Origin: Bryobacterales bacterium
Lineage (GTDB): Bacteria; Acidobacteriota; Terriglobia; Bryobacterales; Bryobacteraceae
DNA: 48,747 bases
Assembly (NCBI GenBank): GCA_003136575.1
Contig: PLEX01000161.1
Span: 1 to 48,747 of the forward strand
Direction of reading: 5' to 3'
Shown: positions 42,315 to 48,747 of the stretch, piece after piece
How positions within the stretch are numbered: position 1 is the first letter of the stretch
Layout: every line of letters starts with the position of its first letter
Translations under genes and position numbers: made by a program
The notes under the pieces: model-generated
What the model was told of the DNA's origin: nothing
The model's database searches: none
Seen by the model: only the letters and a program-made list of their open reading frames with translations

Positions 42315-44888
42315 TCACTTCAGACCGGCCCAGTTCAAGAGCACGATAAACCGGCCAGGCGGCGTGACCAGACAGTTGACCAGAAAGCGGCGCCCGTCGC
42401 GGGTGTCGAAGTTGTATTCGTATCCCGTGCCGGTTTTCGAGAAAGGTTCGGTTTCCGGACACGGGCGAAAGAGGCGGAACGGAAGGGGCGCTCCGGTGGA
42501 ACGTCCCAGGTTACGCGTGTCCGCGGCGTAAATATCGGAATCGGGCGCCATAAAGTACAGCTCTTGCCCGGAAGGCCCCCACACCGGGTAGTCGCCGCCC
42601 TGACTGGAGATTTGAACCTTGCCCTCCGCGGACGCCGGCCCGCCGTGGAAAGGTCGCACGTAAACCTCGGTGCGGCCGCTCTCATTGGAAGAGTAGGCAA
42701 TCCATTCCCCATCGGGTGAAAAACGGGCGTCCCCCTGGCGGAAGGGAGTAGCGAGGTATTTGAACGGTGTCCGGTCGCCTGAGGTTGGCGCAACCAAGAT
42801 ATCTTTGGTCCCCATCGTAATCCATTTCCCATCGCGCGACCAGTCAAAGGGCGGTTGGGTCCCCGGCAGTGCGGATTCTTCGCTGACCGGTTCCAGCGAC
42901 ATCTTGATGAAGGGGAGAACGTCCGGTCCGCCGGCACGATCGGAACCGAACAGTATTTGTTTGCTATCGGGGGACCAGACCGGAAACCAGTCGTTGGCGA
43001 CGTTCAACGTCAGCCGCGTGAGGATTCCCCGTGCGATTTCCATGGACCACACGTCTCTGTTGCCCGACTGAATATCAGGACGAGTGAAAGCGACCCGGCT
43101 GCCATCGGGCGAAATCCGGGGCTGGTCGATGTCGGCGGGAGAGCCCAGCGTTCCCGCTTGCCCGCCGTCCCGGTTGAACCAGGTGAGTTGCTCGTTAAGG
43201 CTCCCGGCTGGCCGTATCACCACGGTGCTGCCATCGGAGGAAACGCGGAAGAATGCATTGATGCTCGCCGGGGCGTAGTCCACACCGTCTGTCACCGTGA
43301 CCGGGTCTCCCGCCGTAACCGCTCGATCTGAATCAAAGCGACGCGCTACCAGTGCGCCTTCGCGGTAGTAGAACAGAGTGCCGGGGTCGCCTGCTTTCCC
43401 GGGTACGAACGCGGCGTTCGATTCCAGCGGCATCACGCGCTTTACAGTTGGTCCATCGAGCGAACCAACGTAGAGGGCGTTCTTATCGCGCTGACCGCAT
43501 CGGGTCGTGAAAAGGAAGCGGTGGCCATCGGGCAGAAACACCGGAAAACGGTGAGAGTTCTCCGTGAGAGAAGCGTCGAGACGTGTCACCTGCTTCGGAG
43601 ATCCGCCGGACTCCGGGATGGTGAACAACGCAGCACGGTTGTCGGGCCGGTAAAGAATGTCGCCTTGCGATCCCCAGGCGGGGTCCTGGAATCCGGGGAG
43701 ACTGGCAATGGTGACCGGAGAGCCGCCGGCCGGACTGATCTTTCGTAGTTTGCCAGCGGCGTAGAAGCCGATCCAGCGGCCATCGGGCGACCAGAACGGA
43801 GAGGATGCTCCCTGGGTTCCGGGGAGGGGGGCGGCATCCACGGAATCGACCCGTCGGACCCACAGAGCTGTGCCGCCATCCCGCGTGTCGCCCGGATAGA
43901 CGAAGCTTTTGCCGTCGGGCGACGGCAGTATCATGAAATTCTTATCCACGTTCTTCGCCTGAGTTTCGAGCGAAAGCACAAATCTTGCGGTACGTTCCGC
44001 AGCGGGCGCAGAGGGCCTGAGCAACAGAAAAAGCGCGACGGCCAGGGCGGCGGCGCCGGTGAGGGCCGCGACGATCCATGGCGAACGGGGTGCCGAGCGC
44101 GACGGCTCACCTGCCGGCCTTGCGGCGGACGGCGATTTGCCGGCCCAGGCCAACTGCAGGCTGATGTCGCAGGCTGAATGCCAACGGTCTTTGGGGTCGT
44201 TCGCCAGGCAGAGTTCGACGACATGCGCGAAAGTCCCTGTGAGTCCCTCGGTGCAATGGCGCTTTCCCGTCGCCATTTCGGCGAGAATTAAACCGAGCGC
44301 GTAGATGTCGGTTCGCGCGTCGCACTTTCGGCCCTCCCTCTGTTCGGGCGCCATGTATGCGGGCGTGCCCAGCGCAGCGTTGGCGAGGGTCAGCGTATCG
44401 TCGTCATCGGAGCGGGCCAGACCAAAGTCCAGCACCTTGACGCCGCTTGTCGAGAGCATAATGTTGCCAGGCTTCAGATCGCGATGCGTAATTCCCTTCG
44501 CGTGTGCGGCGGCCAGCGCGTCCGCGATTTCGGCCCCGTACCGTAACACCTGCTCCATCGGCAGAGCGCCCTTCCTGAGACGTGCGGCAAGAGTGTCGCC
44601 CTCCACCAGTTCCATGACCAGGTAGCCGGACCCGGATGGGGTAGCGCCCACATCGTAGAGGGTGCAGATGTGCGGATGGTTCAGCGCGGAGATGGCTTTC
44701 GCTTCGCGCTCGAAGCGGTCGCTGAACTGGCGGTGTGCGAGCTTTATTGCGACTGGCCGACCGAGCCTGGTATCAAGGCCGCGAAAGACCTCGCCCATGC
44801 CGCCTGCGCCCAGCCGTGCTTCGATGCGGTAAGGCCCGAGCTGCGTACCCGGCGCGAAGGCGGTCTGAGTCGATAACTCCGGGTCCAT
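42315..44888 (-). CDS. Transmembrane Ser/Thr protein kinase with C-terminal beta-propeller
   Basis: The 857-residue protein has a complete PknB-like kinase domain: glycine loop GAGGMGEV (27-34), K49, E62, HRDLKPGN (135-142), DFG (154-156) and GTPAYMAPEQ. A linker and one membrane helix (about 273-292, AALTGAAALAVALFLLL) follow. The rest is a WD40/TolB-type propeller of roughly six blades with repeated SPDG, including WSPDGRWIGF and FSPDGEWIAYSS. This layout is common in Acidobacteria, where the propeller probably senses an extracellular or periplasmic signal. ATG 44888 replaces the earlier TTG 44906. Only 10 bases separate its stop from eboC, so it may be transcribed with, and phosphorylate or control, the ebo genes. 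Confidence 0.88.
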   Translation of the reverse strand: MDPELSTQTAFAPGTQLGPYRIEARLGAGGMGEVFRGLDTRLGRPVAIKLAHRQFSDRFEREAKAISALNHPHICTLYDVGATPSGSGYLVMELVEGDTLAARLRKGALPMEQVLRYGAEIADALAAAHAKGITHRDLKPGNIMLSTSGVKVLDFGLARSDDDDTLTLANAALGTPAYMAPEQREGRKCDARTDIYALGLILAEMATGKRHCTEGLTGTFAHVVELCLANDPKDRWHSACDISLQLAWAGKSPSAARPAGEPSRSAPRSPWIVAALTGAAALAVALFLLLRPSAPAAERTARFVLSLETQAKNVDKNFMILPSPDGKSFVYPGDTRDGGTALWVRRVDSVDAAPLPGTQGASSPFWSPDGRWIGFYAAGKLRKISPAGGSPVTIASLPGFQDPAWGSQGDILYRPDNRAALFTIPESGGSPKQVTRLDASLTENSHRFPVFLPDGHRFLFTTRCGQRDKNALYVGSLDGPTVKRVMPLESNAAFVPGKAGDPGTLFYYREGALVARRFDSDRAVTAGDPVTVTDGVDYAPASINAFFRVSSDGSTVVIRPAGSLNEQLTWFNRDGGQAGTLGSPADIDQPRISPDGSRVAFTRPDIQSGNRDVWSMEIARGILTRLTLNVANDWFPVWSPDSKQILFGSDRAGGPDVLPFIKMSLEPVSEESALPGTQPPFDWSRDGKWITMGTKDILVAPTSGDRTPFKYLATPFRQGDARFSPDGEWIAYSSNESGRTEVYVRPFHGGPASAEGKVQISSQGGDYPVWGPSGQELYFMAPDSDIYAADTRNLGRSTGAPLPFRLFRPCPETEPFSKTGTGYEYNFDTRDGRRFLVNCLVTPPGRFIVLLNWAGLK

Positions 44889-45031
44889 AGTCGATAGTTG
44901 CCGCAATTATAGCGAACGAACGCGGGAAATGAACCGTGACGAGTGCCGGACGAAGCAATCGATTTCAGCGACACTCTGGATGCAAGACGAAGGTTGGGCT
45001 GAGCCCTCGCGCCGCAACTGCCGCGCTCCAC

Positions 45032-47128
45032 CTAAAAATCCAGGCTATCCACGTTCCTTTTATCGATCACGAGCGGCGCGCCCAGGATGATTTCATCGCC
45101 ACGCACTTCGATCCTGCCCAGCCGCCCGCCGTCCATAGAGGTCGCACCGGCCACGAGTTTCCCGGAGACTGCCTGGGCGCTGGCGAGCACCGCCAGGTAA
45201 CCGAGATCGTGCGTGTTCCAGAGCGCGATCATCGGAACTACGCCATCGTGGATATAGGTCTTGCAGATGCTCGGCAGCGACAGCCCGATTACCGACACGT
45301 CTCTGCGTCCGGCCTGCTTCACCGCTTCTGCCGAGCCGGGGACGGCCGGCGCGGAAATCGCCATCATCAGCTTCACGTTCGGATACACCTTCAGCAGCGT
45401 CTGGGTTTCGGCGAAGGCTTTGTCGCGGTCGTCGTCGCTCGGACGCACGGTCACCAGATTGAGGCCGGGATACATCGCCAGCCGCTTCTTGATGAACGCG
45501 ATCCATTCGTTCTGGTTGGTAGCGGTCAGCGCTCCGGTGATGATGGCGAAGTCGCCCTTGCCGTTCAGGATCTTCGCGGCGGCGTCGGTGAGCGTGTTGG
45601 CAATTCCTTCCGATGTCGCCTGATTCACCAGAAAGTCGCGGGCGTCTTTTTCGGCGTCGGCGTCGAAGGTGAGTACTTTGATGCCCTTTTCACGGGCCTT
45701 TCTCAGAACCGTGGAGATGCCGCCTTTGTTTTCGACCGCGACTGCGATGGCGTCCACTTTGCGCGTGATCCAGTTCTCGACGAGTTCGTTTTGTTTCGCG
45801 GCGTCGAGGCCGGTCGGTCCGTCCCAGATCATTTCAACGCCGAGTTCCTTCGCCGCTTCCTCCGCGCCGGAACGAACGCTGACAAAGTAGGGATCGCCCT
45901 TTGCTTTCGGCATCACGGCGATCACCGTCTTGTGTCCGGTTGAATTGGTGGGCGGCGCGGGTGGCACTGCCGCCGACGCCGCCGCGCTTCCGGCCGCCGG
46001 CACGAGCGACCGTACCAGCCATACGTTCGTGCCGCCGACAATGATGGCTCCGGCAAGAACCGCTGCACAGAGAACCGCAACCTGGCTGTTTTTCACTTCT
46101 TCATTCTCCTCATTGCTTTCCGCCTGAAGCGCGCCGGCCGCGGCGCGCGGCGGGGCCGTGCTCCCGCTCGCCCGCCTTCGCAGCCGCCACCGGTCAAAGC
46201 CGATTATCAACACCAGAAGCGTTCCGGTCAGGACACCCGTCAGCTCCGAAGGCAGCGCGGCCAGATGCAGGCCGTTCTGCAATACCGATAGAAAAAATAA
46301 CCCGAACAGGGTGCCCCAAATAGTTCCGCGTCCGCCGAACACGCTCGTGCCACCCAGTACGACGGCGGTAATCGCGTCCAACTCGTAGCCGGTTCCGGCC
46401 GAGGCTTTTGCCTGGCCGAGATGCGCCACATAAATGATGGCAGCCAGGCTGGCAACAATTCCCGAGAGCAGATAGACGAGTCCGATGTGGCGGGCTACCG
46501 GAATGCCCGCGTAGCGCGCGCCTTGTGCGCCGAAGCCGATGGCGTAGAGCGCGCGACCGATCACGGAACGATGCAGGAGGACCGCGTAGGCAACCGCGAC
46601 CAGAATGAAAACGGGTACTTGAACCGGGATCACGCTGCCCAGGTATCCCTGGCCGAGATACAGGAACGACGAGGGAAAGCCCGTGTAATTGACCGCGCCG
46701 TGGGTGATGCCTTCGGCGATGCCCCGATACATGGAGAACGTGCCGAGCGTGACGATCAGCGGTGGGAGCTTCCAGCGGGATATGAGGATGGCATTCAGTG
46801 CGCCTCCCGCGCAGCCGGTAAGGAGAGCTGCGAGTGAGGCTGCGGCGATCGGGAGGTGCAGGTCCTCATATGCCGCGCCGAAGACGACTGCGGCGAGACC
46901 CATCATCGAGCCGACCGAGAGGTCTATGCCGCCGGTGACGATGACCGGAGTGAGCGCAAGAGCCAGAAGGCCAAGTTCGACGCTGAAGCGGACCACTTCG
47001 AAGAAGTTGCCCTGGGTGAAAAAGTTTTGGGCCGAGACGGAGAAGATGGCGATCTCGATAATGAGGGCGATCAGCAGCAGCCATTCTCCGTTCGGAAAGA
47101 TTCGGGTGAGTCGATTCCTCGCGCTCAT
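45032..47128 (-). CDS. Sugar ABC importer: permease fused to substrate-binding protein
   Basis: The 698-residue frame joins two proteins. Residues 1 to about 320 form a ribose/rhamnose-type permease (eight to ten helices; TPVIVTGGIDLSVGSMMGLAA and VVLGGTSVFGGRGT are its conserved loops). After a basic cytoplasmic linker a membrane anchor at about 349-371 leads into a periplasmic-binding domain (VIAVMPKAKGDPYFVSVRSGAEEAAKEL onward). Its LWNTHDLGYLAV resembles the RhaS/LsrB branch, favouring rhamnose or a similar sugar. GTG 46096 (residue 345) is preceded by GAGGAG at nine bases, so a separate binding protein may also be made. The fusion could be real, or hide a one-base change at the old gene boundary. 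Confidence 0.82.
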   Translation of the reverse strand: MSARNRLTRIFPNGEWLLLIALIIEIAIFSVSAQNFFTQGNFFEVVRFSVELGLLALALTPVIVTGGIDLSVGSMMGLAAVVFGAAYEDLHLPIAAASLAALLTGCAGGALNAILISRWKLPPLIVTLGTFSMYRGIAEGITHGAVNYTGFPSSFLYLGQGYLGSVIPVQVPVFILVAVAYAVLLHRSVIGRALYAIGFGAQGARYAGIPVARHIGLVYLLSGIVASLAAIIYVAHLGQAKASAGTGYELDAITAVVLGGTSVFGGRGTIWGTLFGLFFLSVLQNGLHLAALPSELTGVLTGTLLVLIIGFDRWRLRRRASGSTAPPRAAAGALQAESNEENEEVKNSQVAVLCAAVLAGAIIVGGTNVWLVRSLVPAAGSAAASAAVPPAPPTNSTGHKTVIAVMPKAKGDPYFVSVRSGAEEAAKELGVEMIWDGPTGLDAAKQNELVENWITRKVDAIAVAVENKGGISTVLRKAREKGIKVLTFDADAEKDARDFLVNQATSEGIANTLTDAAAKILNGKGDFAIITGALTATNQNEWIAFIKKRLAMYPGLNLVTVRPSDDDRDKAFAETQTLLKVYPNVKLMMAISAPAVPGSAEAVKQAGRRDVSVIGLSLPSICKTYIHDGVVPMIALWNTHDLGYLAVLASAQAVSGKLVAGATSMDGGRLGRIEVRGDEIILGAPLVIDKRNVDSLDF
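46094..46111 (-). promoter_or_regulatory. Internal ribosome binding site and GTG start at the permease/binding-protein junction
   Basis: On the - strand GAGGAG (46111-46106) stands nine bases before GTG (46096-46094), which is in frame with the downstream domain and would start a 354-residue membrane-anchored binding protein. An out-of-frame ATG-AAG-AAG-TGA overlaps the same bases, which is how a typical separate gene would begin before a one-base frame change. Confidence 0.5.
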
Positions 47129-47148
47129 TGCCGGAACCCCTGGTTGCC

Positions 47149-47186
47149 GCGGCAGGCTGTGGGGCAGGCGGTTTCGCCTGCCTGAT
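47149..47186. repeat. Palindrome between two permease genes
   Basis: The 69-base gap between the first permease and the fusion gene contains GGCAGGCG-GTTT-CGCCTGCC (about 47164-47183), next to a further GGCAGGC. The CAGGC/GCCTG core recalls the third hairpin at 13238-13252, so it is probably another copy of a dispersed repeat family. In this position it may also affect the relative amounts of the two proteins. Confidence 0.45.
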
Positions 47187-47197
47187 TGCCTTTTGTC

Positions 47198-48145
47198 TCA
47201 CGCACGGGACACCACCTGCTTCTCCGCGCGTTCGCGAATCGCCTCAGCCACCACCGCAGCCAGAATAATCGCGCCCTGGAGCGCTCGTTCCCAATAGGCG
47301 CTGACGCCGAGAAAGGTCAGTGCCGGTCCTATCGCACCCAACAGGATTACGCCCAGCACCGTTCCGGCGATGCTGCCCGAGCCACCCGTGATCGCCGTCC
47401 CGCCAACCACGACCGCCGCGATCACTTTCATCTCCAGTCCCAACCCGGCGTTGCTCGGAATTTGATTAAAGCGCACGGAATTCAACACGGCTGCGAGACC
47501 CGCCAACGCGCCGGTGATCGCAAATACGGTGAACGTATAAAAACTGGTGTCGATTCCAGCCAGCAATGCGGCCGATGCGTTCGAACCCGTCGCATAGACC
47601 GCGCGCCCGCCCGCCAGATTGCGCAAACCCCAGGCTATCGCGGCAGCGAACGCAATCGCCGTGCAGGCGATCAGGATTGGATAGACTTCCTGCGAAAGTC
47701 CGAGCCACTGGAAGTCCGGAGGCAGATCGGAAACCCACGCTCCCTGCGTCGCCCAGCGGAGGCCGTCGCGCAGAGCTACCATGGTCGCGAGCGTCACGAC
47801 TATCGACGGCATCCGCACATAAGCCACCAGCGCGCCGTTAACCGCGCCCATGGCTATGCCTGCGACGATCGCTCCCGCTCCTGCCGCCAGAATCGGCAGG
47901 CCCAGCTTTGCAAGCGCCCCTGCGACGATGCCGCACACCGCGAACATCGAACCCACGGAAATATCAATCTGGCCGGTGAGGATCACCATGGTCATGCCGA
48001 GCGCGATCAGCAGCACAGGCATGTTGGCAAGGAAGAGGTCGGCCAGGTTTTCGCCGGAGAAATAGCCCGGAGCGAGGAACGCCAGCACCAGCGCGAGCAG
48101 CAGGATCGATGCCGCTACCGACAACTCCCTGCCGTACCGCCTCAT
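47198..48145 (-). CDS. Sugar ABC importer permease (RbsC/RhaP type)
   Basis: A 315-residue inner-membrane permease. TMVILTGQIDISVGSMFAV is the conserved start of the permease core, and VVVGGTAITGGSGSIAGTVLGVI is the EAA-like loop of the ribose/rhamnose family. About eight to ten helices are predicted by eye. ATG 48145 overlaps the ATPase stop as ATGA. It forms the first membrane subunit of an importer with the next gene's permease half and the ATPase. The sugar is probably a pentose or deoxyhexose, from family resemblance only. Confidence 0.88.
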   Translation of the reverse strand: MRRYGRELSVAASILLLALVLAFLAPGYFSGENLADLFLANMPVLLIALGMTMVILTGQIDISVGSMFAVCGIVAGALAKLGLPILAAGAGAIVAGIAMGAVNGALVAYVRMPSIVVTLATMVALRDGLRWATQGAWVSDLPPDFQWLGLSQEVYPILIACTAIAFAAAIAWGLRNLAGGRAVYATGSNASAALLAGIDTSFYTFTVFAITGALAGLAAVLNSVRFNQIPSNAGLGLEMKVIAAVVVGGTAITGGSGSIAGTVLGVILLGAIGPALTFLGVSAYWERALQGAIILAAVVAEAIRERAEKQVVSRA

Positions 48146-48747
48146 ACCGCATGCCCCAATGCCAAATTCAGGATTTTTTCCTGTGTGGCTTCGGCGCGCG
48201 AGAGTTCGCCCGCGATGGTTCCACTCTTCATCACCATGACGCGGTCGCTCATGCCCAACACTTCAGGCAATTCCGACGAGATCATGACGATGGCCATGCC
48301 GCTCGCCGCCAGATCCATCATGATGGAGTGAATTTCGGACTTGGAGCCCACGTCGACACCCTGAGTTGGTTCGTCGAGAATCAGCACTTTCGGGTCGGTA
48401 GCGAGCCAGCGCGCGAGCGCCACTTTTTGCTGGTTTCCGCCGGAAAGCGTGCCTGCAGCCGCGCTAACGGAAGGCGTCTTGACGCGCAACCGATCGACGT
48501 ATTGCTGCGCCAGGGCATCCTCTTCGGCGCCGTCGATAAGTCCGTGGCGCGAGACCCGATCGAGACTGCTCAGCGAGATGTTCGCGGCGATCGGAAGTTC
48601 CAGCACGACGCCGTGCTGCCTTCGATCTTCGGGCACATAGCCGATGCCGTGCGCGATCGCATCGGCGGGCGACCCGATCTGAGCCGGTTCGCCGCTCAAG
48701 ACGATTTCACCGGCATCCGGCGGAGTCAGTCCGAACACGGTTTCCGC
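48142..48747 (-). CDS. Sugar ABC importer ATPase, C-terminal half (partial)
   Basis: The frame runs off the window edge at 48747 (reading AETVFGLTPPDAGEI inward), so the N-terminal half is not seen. Visible are GIGYVPEDRRQHGVV, the signature LSGGNQQKVALARW and Walker B LILDEPTQGVDVGSK. These are the second nucleotide-binding domain of the RbsA/MglA/RhaT type, in which two ATPase domains are fused. The C-terminal stop overlaps the permease start. It is the first gene of the importer operon in this window and probably continues to an earlier gene outside it. Confidence 0.9.
   Translation of the reverse strand, partial: AETVFGLTPPDAGEIVLSGEPAQIGSPADAIAHGIGYVPEDRRQHGVVLELPIAANISLSSLDRVSRHGLIDGAEEDALAQQYVDRLRVKTPSVSAAAGTLSGGNQQKVALARWLATDPKVLILDEPTQGVDVGSKSEIHSIMMDLAASGMAIVMISSELPEVLGMSDRVMVMKSGTIAGELSRAEATQEKILNLALGHAV

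Noticed and set aside
1..48747. CRISPR arrays, rRNA genes and complete insertion sequences
   Set aside because: No regularly spaced direct repeats with unique spacers, no rRNA-like stretches, and no transposase frame were seen on either strand.

Overview
The window looks like part of the chromosome of an Acidobacteriota member, most likely of the Solibacter/Bryobacter group. That placement is an inference from gene content: a Ser/Thr kinase with a beta-propeller sensor, a GWxTD-domain lipoprotein-like secreted protein, an outer-membrane barrel with an N-terminal carboxypeptidase-regulatory domain, huge Ig-repeat surface proteins, high GC, and frequent GTG/TTG starts with ATGA/GTGA stop-start overlaps. 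No rRNA, tRNA, CRISPR array or intact insertion sequence was seen.

Region A (1-20239, + strand) is a surface-polysaccharide cluster. It holds a bacterial tyrosine kinase/chain-length protein (Wzc type), a Wzm/Wzt ABC exporter with a carbohydrate-binding tail on Wzt, a polytopic Wzy-like protein, seven recognisable glycosyltransferases plus one probable GT-A protein, a polysaccharide deacetylase, two hexapeptide acyltransferases, a GDP-mannose-dehydratase-like SDR and a sugar C-methyltransferase. Most genes from 10550 on overlap by 1-4 bases. Region B (20475-24330, - strand) converges on it and adds a GT-A protein, an SDR epimerase and the CDP-glucose pair rfbG/rfbF. Together with the C-methyltransferase these suggest a deoxy, perhaps branched, sugar made from CDP-4-keto-6-deoxyglucose.

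Region C (24529-30472, - strand) is a tandem pair of roughly 940-residue secreted proteins. Each has three Ig-like repeats, a beta-rich domain and a TIM-barrel-like glycosidase-type domain, and both share the same leader sequence. I do not recognise the family by name. It lies next to the polysaccharide genes and is the least described part of the window.

Region D (30762-38245) holds an MFS transporter, a secreted redoxin-like protein, a TonB-receptor-like barrel, a GWxTD protein, a stranded 5' piece of a group II intron and a Yip1-like/TPR membrane protein.

Region E (38283-44888, - strand) is a probable operon. A PknB-type kinase/beta-propeller is followed after 10 bases by an ebo-type set (UbiA prenyltransferase EboC, dehydroquinate-synthase-like EboD, a small unknown protein, TatD-like EboB), and then by a VbhA-type antitoxin with a Fic toxin that has lost its catalytic motif. 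No eboE or eboF is present. Region F (45032-48747, - strand) is a ribose/rhamnose-type sugar ABC importer in which the second permease and the substrate-binding protein are fused in one frame, with a well-placed internal ribosome binding site at the junction.
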